From: Rhizobium terrae
GTDB lineage: Bacteria > Pseudomonadota > Alphaproteobacteria > Rhizobiales > Rhizobiaceae
Assembly (NCBI RefSeq): GCF_003425685.1
Contig: NZ_QJKM01000007.1
Span: forward strand, 124,001 to 188,000
DNA length: 64,000 nucleotides
Reading direction: 5' to 3'
Positions 27,037 through 35,896 of this stretch are shown here, piece after piece. The translations under genes and the position numbers were made by a program. The notes beneath the pieces are model-generated. The model searched no databases and was not told the origin of the DNA. It was given only the letters and a program-made list of their open reading frames with translations. Every line of letters starts with the position of its first letter. The stretch's first letter is position 1.

Positions 27037-28089
27037 TCACGCAGCCAACTTCTTCTTCAGTAACTCGTAGATGCCGATGTCGTCGACACGAATGGGCAGG
27101 ATGTCGGCGCTGGTTTCCAGGGCATTGTCGCTGATCTCTTCGATAGCCGCATTCGCTGCGGCTTCGCTTGTCGGCGCTTCGTCCTTCAGCGCGGCTTCCG
27201 TGGCGGAAGAGCTCCCGTCGGCAGTGGAGGCTTCGCCGGAGGCGGAGCTTTCCGCCGTGTCCCCCGTATCGGAATTGGTGATCTGTTCGGCCGCTGCCGC
27301 AAAGACGGCGAGCAGGGTTGTGGTCTCGTCCGATCCCGCCGTCGGCTGGGAACCATCGCCGTTCGGCTTTTCGGCGGCCTTGTCGTTCTTCTCTTCGATG
27401 ACGTCCTGAACCTTCTGGACGTCTTCGAGCTTCTTGCCCGCTTCGGCCGCCACGATGTCTTCCTGGCGTTCCGCGCGGGTCTGCGCATCCTCCACCCGGG
27501 TCGGGTCGTAGCCCTGCGGGCCGAGTTTCAGCTCCTCGAGCGTCTTGGGGTCGGCGACGTCTTCGAGACGCTGCACGACGCGCTCCACCTCGGTATCGAG
27601 CTTGCCGCCGTTGGCCTGCTTGATCAGCGCGTCGGCCAGCCGCTGGCCGTCGTCGCCGTAGGGGTTCTTGATGGCGCTGAGCAGCGTCTGCATCGAGATG
27701 CCGAGATCGTCGAGGCCGAGATCCTTGGCAAGCTGCGAGGCCTGATCGGGACGCATTTCCTTGAGCGCGTCTTCGAGCGCCCTGCCGAGGCGGTAGGACG
27801 AGCGGGCTTTATCGACGTCGATGCCGAGCTTGTCGGCCAGGCGCTCCATGAGATCGATCTTGAGCTGGTCCGGATCGACCCGGCTTGCGTCGAAAAGGGC
27901 GGAGGCGATCTTGTCCTTGGCGCGCTTGGCCTCTTCGCTGGCGCTGATGCGCGCTTCGGCGATCGGGTCCTTCTCCTTGCCCGTGCGCTTTTCCTCTTCC
28001 CGCTTGCGCTGCTCCTCGATGCTGTCGAGCATCGACTGCATCGCGTTCGTTGCGGCAAGCCCGTAGGTCTGCTGGGTGGGAAGCAACAT
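27037..28089 (-). CDS. Acidic helical protein of unknown function
   Basis: The 350-residue product is soluble and highly charged. Residues 20-65 form a likely coiled coil (SIEEQRKREEEKRTGKEKDP and on), 70-150 are helical with KMR-type repeats, and 225-320 are Ser/Thr/Ala/Glu-rich and probably disordered, before a short ordered C-terminus (DDIGIYELLKKKLAA). It precedes the 548-residue acidic gene in the same direction. The two may form a pair, but no family is recognised. Confidence 0.68.
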   Translation of the reverse strand: MLLPTQQTYGLAATNAMQSMLDSIEEQRKREEEKRTGKEKDPIAEARISASEEAKRAKDKIASALFDASRVDPDQLKIDLMERLADKLGIDVDKARSSYRLGRALEDALKEMRPDQASQLAKDLGLDDLGISMQTLLSAIKNPYGDDGQRLADALIKQANGGKLDTEVERVVQRLEDVADPKTLEELKLGPQGYDPTRVEDAQTRAERQEDIVAAEAGKKLEDVQKVQDVIEEKNDKAAEKPNGDGSQPTAGSDETTTLLAVFAAAAEQITNSDTGDTAESSASGEASTADGSSSATEAALKDEAPTSEAAANAAIEEISDNALETSADILPIRVDDIGIYELLKKKLAA

Positions 28090-28174
28090 GGGCCGGATCC
28101 GGTCTCGTTGAGGTGTTCACCGCAGGAGAAAATAGGCGCGGAGGGTTAACGGGATGTTAATGCCCCGTTGGAAC

Positions 28175-29047
28175 TTATCCCAAGCGGTCTTCCGGCGGCT
28201 GCGGCTTCACCACCAGCGTCACCAGCACGAAGCTCACGTAGAGCAGCAGATACCAGGAGCCGAGCTTGCCGAAGGAGACCATGTGCCAGGTGGTCTGGCT
28301 CGGATAGATCCAGGTGCCTGTCAGCGTACCGATGTTTTCGGCGATCCAGAGGAAGATGGACGACAGGAATGCCGCCGCGACGAGCGGCATGTTGAGCGTC
28401 GTTTCATCCGTAGTGAAATGGATGCTGACGCGCCGGAAGACGATCACCGTCGCGGCGAAGAGGATGTAGCGGATATCCGGCAGATAATGGTGGCTGAAGA
28501 AATTGACGTAGATCGCCGCCGCCAGCAGGCTGGTCTGCCAGAGCGGCGGATAGTGGGTGAAACGCATGTCGAAGACGCGGATCGTGCGGGCCATGAAGGA
28601 GCCGACCGAGGCATACATGAAGCCCGAGAACAGCGGCACGCCGGCGATCTGGATGACGGAAGGTTCCGGATAGGCCCAGGAGCCCATATGGACCTTGAAG
28701 ACCTCCATGATCGTGCCGGTGACGTGATAGACGAGGATGACCCGCGCCTCCTCCCAGCTCTCCATCCTGAAGCGCAGGAAAAGCATCTGGATGGCGAGCG
28801 CCGCGACGAACAGGAAATCGTAGCGATAAAGCGGCCAGTCCGCCTGCCAGGCGAATTTCGTGATGAGGATCAGCCCCAGCATGATTGCCGCAAAGAGGCA
28901 GGACCAGGCCTGCTTGAGGCCGAACAGGATGAATTCCGAAAGCCACCAGGGAAGCGGCGCCAGCGCCCTGCGAATGGCAAGCCTGAGCGGCTCCAGATAA
29001 GGGCCGGTCTCATGGCTCGGCGGATGATGCGGATTGCGCTGTTCCAT
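28175..29047 (-). CDS. DUF817 integral membrane protein
   Basis: The 290-residue protein has about eight hydrophobic helices beginning near 38 (WWLSEFILFGLKQAWSCLFA) and conserved stretches FKVHMGSWAYPEPSVIQIAG and IGTLTGTWIYPSQ that I associate with the DUF817 family. Function is unknown. It is 41 bp upstream of the ribonuclease D stop on the opposite side and reads in the same direction, so the two could be co-transcribed. Confidence 0.8.
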   Translation of the reverse strand: MEQRNPHHPPSHETGPYLEPLRLAIRRALAPLPWWLSEFILFGLKQAWSCLFAAIMLGLILITKFAWQADWPLYRYDFLFVAALAIQMLFLRFRMESWEEARVILVYHVTGTIMEVFKVHMGSWAYPEPSVIQIAGVPLFSGFMYASVGSFMARTIRVFDMRFTHYPPLWQTSLLAAAIYVNFFSHHYLPDIRYILFAATVIVFRRVSIHFTTDETTLNMPLVAAAFLSSIFLWIAENIGTLTGTWIYPSQTTWHMVSFGKLGSWYLLLYVSFVLVTLVVKPQPPEDRLG

Positions 29048-29088
29048 CTGTCCCCGCCGATTGCCCGCTCGTCCGTCAGCCGCCCTTA

Positions 29089-29712
29089 TCAGCTATGTGC
29101 GAAAATGTCGGCCTCTTCCCAGCCGAGCAGGTCGAGCTTGGCGCGGGTGGGCAGGAATTCGAAACAGGCCTTGGCGAGTTCGGCACGGTTGTCGCGCGTC
29201 AGACGCTCGTTGAGCTTGTCGCGCAGCGCATGCAGGTGCAGCACGTCGGAAGCGGCATATTCGAGCTGCGCCGGGGAAAGCACCGCGGCCGCCCAGTCGG
29301 ACTGCTGCTGCGCCTTCGAGACGTCGATGTCGAGCAGCTCCTTGAGATTGTCCTTGAGCCCGTGCCGGTCCGTATAGGTGCGGGCCAGCCGCGAGGCGAT
29401 CTTGGTGCAGAAGACCGGCGTGGTCGTCACGCCGAACGTATGGAACAGCACGGCGATGTCGAATCGGCCGAAATGGAAGATCTTCTGTTTGGACGGATCG
29501 GCGAGCAGGGTGACGAGGTTCGGCGCCTCTTTCTGCCCGGCCGCGATGCGGATCACGTCGGCGGAACCGTCGCCCGGCGAAAGCTGCACGACGCAGAGCC
29601 GGTCGCGGCGCGGCACGAGCCCCAGCGTTTCCGTGTCGATCGCGATCGCCCCGGTGTAACGGACCGCGTCCGCCGCCGAAATGTCGCCCTCGTGATACCT
29701 GATCTCTGCCAT
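29089..29712 (-). CDS. rnd: Ribonuclease D, short form
   Basis: A 207-residue DEDD-type 3'-5' exonuclease. IAIDTETLGL (about 24-33) supplies the first Asp/Glu pair, HFGRFDIAVL the second Asp region and YAASDVLHLH the Tyr/Asp of motif III. Only the exonuclease domain is present, without the C-terminal HRDC domains of E. coli RNase D, as is usual in alphaproteobacteria. The ATG at 29712 follows GGAGAC; an ATG at 29724 is in frame but has no site. It should trim tRNA and other stable RNA 3' ends. Confidence 0.9.
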   Translation of the reverse strand: MAEIRYHEGDISAADAVRYTGAIAIDTETLGLVPRRDRLCVVQLSPGDGSADVIRIAAGQKEAPNLVTLLADPSKQKIFHFGRFDIAVLFHTFGVTTTPVFCTKIASRLARTYTDRHGLKDNLKELLDIDVSKAQQQSDWAAAVLSPAQLEYAASDVLHLHALRDKLNERLTRDNRAELAKACFEFLPTRAKLDLLGWEEADIFAHS

Positions 29713-29836
29713 GACCGTCTCCATGCCCTGTGTCGGGAACCGCTATAGACCACGTTTTTCTTCAAGCATATGGGCGATCTTCGGATGCCGGTGCCGGAGA
29801 TCCGGAATTCTCTGCCTTTGGGCGGCGCATTTTCCC

Positions 29837-29865
29837 TTGGGCATTTGCTCAGCTTTGCGTATAGC
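29837..29865 (+). promoter_or_regulatory. Candidate sigma-70-type promoter for the sRNA hairpins
   Basis: TTGGGC (29837-29842), a 17-base spacer and TATAGC (29860-29865) give a good match to a vegetative promoter. Transcription would begin near 29872 and run into the three hairpins. Confidence 0.5.
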
Positions 29866-29869
29866 GCAT

Positions 29870-29884
29870 TGCTGCATTGCAGCA
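29870..29884. promoter_or_regulatory. TGC-box palindrome at the presumed start site
   Basis: TGCTGC-ATT-GCAGCA is a perfect palindrome and fits CTGC-N3-GCAG, the form recognised by PhaR/AniA-type repressors of polyhydroxybutyrate metabolism. It lies just after the -10 element where a bound protein would block transcription. The identification rests on motif form alone. Confidence 0.35.
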
Positions 29885-29930
29885 GGGGGGATTGGCGTGC
29901 TTAAACGATTAGCCTATATCTCGCTCATCG

Positions 29931-29959
29931 AACGACGCACTCCTCCTCCCAGCGTCGTT
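29931..29959 (+). ncRNA. CCTCCTCCC-loop hairpin sRNA, unit 1
   Basis: A perfect 8-bp stem AACGACGC/GCGTCGTT exposes the 13-base loop ACTCCTCCTCCCA. The loop is complementary to Shine-Dalgarno sequences. This is the form of the CcsR (Rhodobacter) and cuckoo sRNAs of alphaproteobacteria. Confidence 0.7.
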
Positions 29960-29966
29960 GGGTACG

Positions 29967-30001
29967 GATCGACAACATCCTCCTCCTCCCAGTTGTCGAT
30001 C
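29967..30001 (+). ncRNA. CCTCCTCCC-loop hairpin sRNA, unit 2
   Basis: A perfect 10-bp stem GATCGACAAC/GTTGTCGATC exposes the 15-base loop ATCCTCCTCCTCCCA. The stem sequence differs from units 1 and 3 while the loop is kept, which indicates selection on the loop and on pairing. Confidence 0.7.
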
Positions 30002-30008
30002 AAGTTTA

Positions 30009-30044
30009 AAGCCTGGCGCACCCTCCTCCCGCGCCAGGCTTTTT
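30009..30044 (+). ncRNA. CCTCCTCCC-loop hairpin sRNA, unit 3 with terminator
   Basis: An 11-bp stem AAGCCTGGCGC/GCGCCAGGCTT exposes the loop ACCCTCCTCCC and runs into TTTTT, so this unit also serves as the intrinsic terminator. The T run lies only on the plus strand and fixes the direction of the whole array. Confidence 0.72.
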
Positions 30045-30318
30045 GCGTTTTTGGGCTCCGCCACGTCTTCAGGGTGCAGCCAAGCCAGGAGATCGAAGTC
30101 TGCGGCAAAGTGGAATTCGGCAGCTGGGCGGATCCGAAACGGGGTTCGTTAGCCTGCTGTGCCTGCGCCGGGCAGAATACGCAACCGTCTGATATGCTCG
30201 CGCTTTCTGTCGATGGCCTGGTGGTTTCCTTCGCCGGCATGATCCGTGCCGCGTGACGGCATGCCTGGAAACAACGGCATCATACGTGCCGGGCGGGACC
30301 CAGGACTTCCGGCTCGAT
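30045..30318. other. Intergenic region after the sRNA array, no gene seen
   Basis: Frames here are open in places on both strands, but none has a ribosome site, a domain or a protein-like composition. I see no further hairpin with a T run. The 3' end of the Ldh2-type gene follows on the minus strand. Confidence 0.5.
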
Positions 30319-31308
30319 TTACGCCAGCGCTTTGATCGCTGCCATCACCTCGTCTTCGATATCGAGGCCGTTTTCGATCGCCGCCCGCCGGGCGTTCTGG
30401 CCGCGCCGGCCGGGCAGGCGCACACCGTCTTCGGAAGCCATTTGATGGGCCAGTTCGGCGATTCGCTCCGTGGCCGAGACTGTCCCCGCGCCTGGGTCTA
30501 TGACGATCAGCGTCTGGCCGACGGAAGGTGGCGGCCCCTTGTCCTCCATGAATGAGCTTGCCTCGTAAGAAAAGTTCGAACCCGTCAGGCCGGCTGCCAA
30601 AATCTCCACCATCAGCGCCAGCGCGGCGCCCTTGGCGCCGCCGGAGGGCGCCATCAGGCCTTTCGCCGCCTCGTGCGGGTCGGTGGTCGGCCTGCCTTCG
30701 GCATCGAAGGCCCAGCCCTCCGGAATGCCTTCGCCTTTTTGCCGCGCCGCCATGATCTTGCCGGCGGCAACGGTGGAAAGCGCCAGATCGATGACCAGCG
30801 GCTCCTCACCGGCAACGGGCGTTGCAAACGCGATCGGATTGGTGCCGAACAGCCGCTTCCGGCCGCCCCAGGCGGCCATGGAAGCGGGCGCATTGGCGAA
30901 CATCAGCGCCGCCAGCCCCTGTTCGGCAAACCGCTCGACGGTGAGCGCCATGACGCCTGCATGGTGCGAACGGTGGATGAGCCCGAGCGCGATGCCCTGC
31001 TCGCGGGCAATCTCCGGCAGCATCTCCACGGCGATATCGAAGGCGGGATAGGCGTAACCGAGTGCCGCATCGATCGTCAGCACCGCCGGCCGCGGCCGCG
31101 AAGCGAAAGCCTTGGCCTTGCCGTCCACCTTGCCGCTGCGCGCCTGGCCGACATAGGCGGGAACCCGCCGGAGCCCATGCCCGTATTGTCCGGCGGCTTC
31201 CGCATGGACGAGCGCGCGGGCGACGGAACGGGCGGTTTCAGGAATAACGCCATTGGCTTCGAAAACGCCCGTCACGAGCGTTTCGGCGTCTTGGAGGGTC
31301 AGATGCAT
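30319..31308 (-). CDS. Ldh2/malate-ureidoglycolate-type NAD(P)-dependent dehydrogenase
   Basis: The 329-residue protein has the Ldh_2 fold: HAEAAGQYGHGLRRVPAYV (about 35-53), SHHAGVMALTVERFA with the catalytic His near 117, GTNPIAFATPV and the substrate/cofactor segment GGAKGAALALMVEILA. Members reduce or oxidise 2-keto/2-hydroxy acids (malate, lactate, ureidoglycolate, delta-1-piperideine-2-carboxylate). It appears to be a single gene 46 bp from tonB. Substrate cannot be told from sequence. Confidence 0.87.
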   Translation of the reverse strand: MHLTLQDAETLVTGVFEANGVIPETARSVARALVHAEAAGQYGHGLRRVPAYVGQARSGKVDGKAKAFASRPRPAVLTIDAALGYAYPAFDIAVEMLPEIAREQGIALGLIHRSHHAGVMALTVERFAEQGLAALMFANAPASMAAWGGRKRLFGTNPIAFATPVAGEEPLVIDLALSTVAAGKIMAARQKGEGIPEGWAFDAEGRPTTDPHEAAKGLMAPSGGAKGAALALMVEILAAGLTGSNFSYEASSFMEDKGPPPSVGQTLIVIDPGAGTVSATERIAELAHQMASEDGVRLPGRRGQNARRAAIENGLDIEDEVMAAIKALA

Positions 31309-31354
31309 GCTGGAGATCCGGATTAGTTAAAGGCGAGGGCTGCAAATCAGGCAG

Positions 31355-32379
31355 CTATTCGCACTTTACCGGCTGGCTGAGTGAACTTCCAGCACCGGCC
31401 GGTGGCGCCGGGATCGGAGACGCACGCCGGACGGCGGATACAACATATTCGTCGATGGCTGAATTTCCCGACGAGCCGGCCACCGAGACGCTGCCGATGT
31501 TGCCACCGCCGTCAAAGCTGAAACGGACCGTCACGATTCCGGTCTCGTTTCCCGGGCATTTGCGGGCATACCGGGCGATCTTCGTTCGTACGCGCGTCAT
31601 CCACTGCTGTGGCGAAACCGACGGCGAGAAGAAGCCCGTGGAATTTTGGCTGGCTGCCGTGCGGTCCGATTGCTTGGCCTCGATCTTCGCCTCCGCCATG
31701 TCCCGTTGGGCCTGCTGTTGCTGCTGCTTCGGCTTGGGCTTTTGGGTCTTCTTGACCGGCTCCTTCTTGGGCTCTGGCTTCTTTTCTTCCGGCGGCTTTT
31801 CGGCGACCGGCGGCGGCAGGGGGCGGATGGCCGGCAGCGGCACCTCGACATTCTCCAGCATGGCTGTCTGCTGCTGTTCGACGGGCTCCGGCTCCTCGAT
31901 CGGTTCCGGCGGCGGTTCGGGAATGGTTTCGGTGACCTGCGGCTCCGGCGGTGCCTCCTGAACGGGCTCCGACATGGGCGCGGGTTCTACCGGCTCGGCG
32001 ACTTCCTGCGGCGGCGGTTCGACGGGCTCCGGAAGAGGTTCGGCAACCGGTTCCGGCATCGGCTCGGGTTCGGGCTGCGGCTGTTCGACCGGCTCCGGCT
32101 GCGGTTCTTCGACCGGCTTGGTCTCTTCGCTCATCACCTGCTCCTGATCCTGCATGTCAGGAGAGATCTGTTCTTCCTCGGTATTGGTGGCTTCCGGCTC
32201 GGCGGCAAGCTCGATCATGATCGCCGCTGGCGGCGAATTGTCGGCCGGCATCTCGGGCGTCTTCTGCATCAGGTAATAGGCGGCGCCGAAATGCACCGTC
32301 AGCATGACGAGGCCGGCGGCGCTCCAGAGCGCCAGCTCGCCGACGCGTCCGCCCGGACCTGTCTGCGAGACGACGAGGC

Positions 32380-32383
<4 letters not shown>
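31355..32383 (-). CDS. tonB: TonB energy-transducing protein
   Basis: The 342-residue protein has one N-terminal membrane helix (about 17-37), a very long Pro/Glu-rich periplasmic spacer (about 40-225, with repeated PEPV units) and a C-terminal TonB domain (about 262-342) with [19 protein letters not shown]. It couples the proton motive force to outer-membrane receptors. It overlaps exbD by 4 bp, in the order exbB-exbD-tonB. Confidence 0.92.
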
Positions 32384-32913
<530 letters not shown>

Positions 32914-32919
32914 GGTCGA

Positions 32920-34071
32920 TCAGCCTCCGGCCACCAGCGACATCGGCGTCTTGCGGGCGTCCGGCGGCACCTTGCGGAAGTCGAGGTCGCGGCTGACCAG
33001 CCGTTCGACACCGGCGGCGGCGTCCGCAAGCAGCTGCCGGTAGCCGGTCACCGAACGGGCGAAGACGTTATAGATGACGACGGCCGGAATGGCCGCTACG
33101 AGGCCGATCGCGGTCGCCAGCAGCGCTTCGGCGATGCCGGGCGCCACGACGGCAAGATTGGTCGTCTGGGTTTCGGAAATGCCGATGAATGAGTTCATGA
33201 TGCCCCAGACGGTGCCGAAAAGGCCGACGAATGGTGCCGTCGAGCCGATCGTCGCCAGAACGCCGGTACCGCGCGACATGCGCCGGCCGGCATAGGCCTC
33301 GATCCGCGAAAGAGCCGAAGCGACACGTTCCTTGACGCCGTGGCCGCCTGCATGGTCCAGCGCGGCTTCCGAAAGCTGCACTTCCTGGGCTGCGGCGCGC
33401 AGCATCGATGCTGCCGGTCCGCCGCGGCCGCCGGCGGCACGGAAGGCTTCGGAAAGCGTGCGGGAAGAGCGGATCACCTTCAGCGTCCGGCCGGCGCGTG
33501 CGCGTGCGCCCGCAAGTTCCAGCGTCTTGGCGAGCCACACGGTCCAGGTCACCAGCGAGGCAAAGGCAAGCCCGATCATCACGGCCTTGACCACCCAGTC
33601 GGCAGCCATGAACATGCCCCAGGGCGAAAGGTCGTGCGGCAGGTCGGCGCGCTTTTCCGGGTTGAGGAACTGCGTAAGCATGTGGGTCGGCTGGCCCGCC
33701 GCGAGCGGCGTGGCGGGATCGACCGGCATCGGCTGAGCCGCGGTGTTGCCCGGTGTCGCGGCCGGTGCGGAGGGCTGCTGCGCGGTGGCGTCCGGCTGCG
33801 GAACGGCCGGGCCGGCCGGCTGCGGGGTGGGAGGCGCGGCCTGCGTCGCGGGTGGCGTTGCCGGCGCCAGGGCCGGCTGGGTGGCCTGCGGAGCGACCGG
33901 CTGTGCCGGTTGCAAAGCTTGCGGCGAAGCCGGCGCCTGGGACGGGGCATTCGGCGCGGGAGCCTGTGCCACCGCCACGGAAGCCGTCATCGCCAGAACC
34001 GCGAGAGCAACAGGAAACCGGCTCCCGATCGGCTGGCGCATCGAAAAAGCGGGCTTCAGGGCAGCAGGCAT
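32920..34071 (-). CDS. exbB: TonB-system biopolymer transport protein ExbB, long form
   Basis: The 383-residue protein has a signal-like N-terminus (about 19-36), a Pro/Ala/Gln-rich periplasmic extension (about 36-125) and a MotA/TolQ/ExbB channel domain with three helices; [20 protein letters not shown] and [20 protein letters not shown] are the channel motifs. The extended N-terminus is typical of rhizobial ExbB. Upstream sequence to 34250 shows no iron-regulator box I could call with confidence. Confidence 0.95.
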   Translation of the reverse strand: MPAALKPAFSMRQPIGSRFPVALAVLAMTASVAVAQAPAPNAPSQAPASPQALQPAQPVAPQATQPALAPATPPATQAAPPTPQPAGPAVPQPDATAQQPSAPAATPGNTAAQPMPVDPATPLAAGQPTHMLTQFLNPEKRADLPHDLSPWGMFMAADWVVKAVMIGLAFASLVTWTVWLAKTLELAGARARAGRTLKVIRSSRTLSEAFRAAGGRGGPAASMLRAAAQEVQLSEAALDHAGGHGVKERVASALSRIEAYAGRRMSRGTGVLATIGSTAPFVGLFGTVWGIMNSFIGISETQTTNLAVVAPGIAEALLATAIGLVAAIPAVVIYNVFARSVTGYRQLLADAAAGVERLVSRDLDFRKVPPDARKTPMSLVAGG

Positions 34072-34251
34072 TGGCGGTACTCCGGACTGTGTTCGTCATG
34101 GCGGATGGCGCAGGGCACCGATCGACGATGACGGAAACGGGACATGGGGAACGCCGCCGGCCGTGGCCGCCGGGTTCGCGATGTTGCAGCTACCGGATAA
34201 TAAACATGAGTAGAAATGGCAACTAATAAATCTTGAGAGCCGATCAAATTG

Positions 34252-34286
34252 ATGCGCAGGCGGGAACCGCTATCCCGCCTGCGCAT
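34252..34286. terminator. Long perfect hairpin after the KduD-like gene
   Basis: ATGCGCAGGCGGGA pairs perfectly over 14 bp with TCCCGCCTGCGCAT around a 7-base loop. It lies 42 bp after the stop of the KduD-like gene on the minus strand, before the exbB leader. There is no proper T run on either strand, so it may protect the 3' end or act as an imperfect terminator. Confidence 0.5.
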
Positions 34287-34327
34287 GGATCGGGCTGCCC
34301 CTGCCTGAAAATCGGGCGGAACGGCGG

Positions 34328-35086
34328 TTACCGCGCCAGCCAGCCGCCGTCCACCGGCAGCACAATGCCGTGCACGTAGTCGGAGGCCGGCGCCGCGAGA
34401 AACACGGCGGCGCCCCCAAGTTCCTCCGGTTGCCCCCAATGCCCGGCCGGAATGCGGCCCAGGATCGCGCTGTTGCGGTCCGGGTCGTTGCGCAGCGCCT
34501 CGGTATTGTTGGTGGAGAAATAGCCAGGTGCGATCGCGTTCACGTTGATGCCCTTGCCCGCCCATTCGCAGGCGAGCAGGCGCGTCAGGCCGGCAAGGCC
34601 GCTCTTCGAGGCCGTGTAGGAGGGAATGCGGATGCCGCCCTGGAAGGAGAGGAGCGAGGCGATGTTGATGATCTTGCCGCCCTTGCTCTCCGAGATCAGG
34701 TTTTTCGCAAACGCCTGCGAGAGGAAGAAGACGGTTTTGAGGTTCACGTCCATCACCGCGTCCCAGTCCGCCTCGGTGAAATTAATCGCGTCGGCGCGGC
34801 GGATGATGCCGGCATTGTTGACGAGGATGTCGGCGCGGCCCGTGAACGCGAGCGTTTCCTCGATGACGCGGTTTACCGGCTCGATCGTCGAAAGGTCGGC
34901 CTGGATCGTTTTGGCGCGTCCGCCGGCGGCGCTGACCGCCGCTTCCGTGTCGGCCATCGAGGAGCGGCCGACGAGCGCCACATCCGCGCCCGCGCCCGCC
35001 AGCGCCACGGCGATGGCCTGCCCGAGCCCCGTATTGGCACCGGTGACGATCGCCGTCTTGCCCGTCAGGTCGAATGAAGCAGCCAT
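34328..35086 (-). CDS. Short-chain dehydrogenase, KduD-like (2-deoxy-D-gluconate 3-dehydrogenase type)
   Basis: The 252-residue classical SDR has the cofactor motif TGANTGLGQAIA (about 14-25), NNAG (about 89-92), catalytic Ser near 143 and YTASK (Tyr/Lys near 156/160), and ends with a GIVLPVDGGWLAR C-terminus. Overall it most resembles KduD, which interconverts 2-keto-3-deoxygluconate-type sugars in pectin and uronate breakdown. GAGGAGGACAAC precedes the ATG. No kduI or other pectin genes are near, so the exact substrate is uncertain. Confidence 0.85.
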   Translation of the reverse strand: MAASFDLTGKTAIVTGANTGLGQAIAVALAGAGADVALVGRSSMADTEAAVSAAGGRAKTIQADLSTIEPVNRVIEETLAFTGRADILVNNAGIIRRADAINFTEADWDAVMDVNLKTVFFLSQAFAKNLISESKGGKIINIASLLSFQGGIRIPSYTASKSGLAGLTRLLACEWAGKGINVNAIAPGYFSTNNTEALRNDPDRNSAILGRIPAGHWGQPEELGGAAVFLAAPASDYVHGIVLPVDGGWLAR

Positions 35087-35216
35087 GTTGTCCTCCTCGG
35101 AAATTGAAAATGCGGATAAGGCGTAGATGCTTAGCGCCGCACGCTCTCCGGTAGAAGCTGAAAATTTTTGCCATCTTCAGACCGCGCCAGTGGCCGGCAC
35201 CGGCGGGAAGACGGAT

Positions 35217-35858
35217 TCAAAGATCCGAAGCACCCTTTGCGCGTCCCTCCGGGCGCATGACACGCCAGCGGATGCGCCATGAGCGGCGGATCAAGCGGCG
35301 GACAAAGACTATGAATTGGTTTGCGGTCTCGTCGTCGGGAAAGATGCGCCGCGGCAACAGGACCGGTCCGTCGGTGTGGAGAAGCAGGAGCCAGCCCTCG
35401 AGTTCGACGATTTTCTCAAGACCTCTCGCATCGAGTTCCACGGCCATGCCGTCGGCCTGCGAGCGAAGTGCCGTGGCATCGGTCACGGCGCTGACATGAT
35501 AGACGTCGCGCTCCTCGTGCCGGATGGTCGGCGGCGAAAGCGCCGTACTGCGCGGTTTCATCATCAGCAGGATCAGAAAGACGAGCCCGGCGATGGCGGG
35601 AAGGGAAGGCATGACGCCGCCGACCAGGCTCGCTTGCCACTCCTCCGAGAGCCACCGGAGAAAGTCATCGATATAGGTCATCGCGATGAGGACGAGAAAC
35701 GGCACGAAAAGAAGGCTCGACGTCAGGAGCGCCTTGACGAGCCGGGGCCAGGCCCGCCGTTTGCTTTCCCCGTACCGGGCCAGAAGCTCGGTCCCGGCGG
35801 CCAGTTCCTCACGAGAAATCGAATACTCGAAATGCCAGGAGCCGCCCGTGAAGGTCAC
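35217..35858 (-). CDS. YcxB-like membrane protein
   Basis: The 213-residue protein begins VTFTGGSWHFEYSISREELA, has two membrane helices (about 55-77 and 90-113) and a cytoplasmic C-terminal domain with LEGWLLLLHTDGPVLLPRRIF, the arrangement of YcxB-like proteins. A GTG at 35858 with GGGAG six bases upstream was chosen; a GTG at 35900 overlapping the infB stop (GTGA) is the alternative. Both starts suggest coupling to the infB operon. Function unknown. Confidence 0.72.
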   Translation of the reverse strand: MTFTGGSWHFEYSISREELAAGTELLARYGESKRRAWPRLVKALLTSSLLFVPFLVLIAMTYIDDFLRWLSEEWQASLVGGVMPSLPAIAGLVFLILLMMKPRSTALSPPTIRHEERDVYHVSAVTDATALRSQADGMAVELDARGLEKIVELEGWLLLLHTDGPVLLPRRIFPDDETANQFIVFVRRLIRRSWRIRWRVMRPEGRAKGASDL

Positions 35859-35896
35859 GGACGGCTCCCGAAATTCTGTTGGCTGTGCGCCGGGCG

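Noticed and set aside
29711..30256. Open frame of 181 codons on the plus strand across the sRNA region
   Set aside because: It starts inside antisense DNA of rnd, has no ribosome site or domain, and is explained by the hairpin array.
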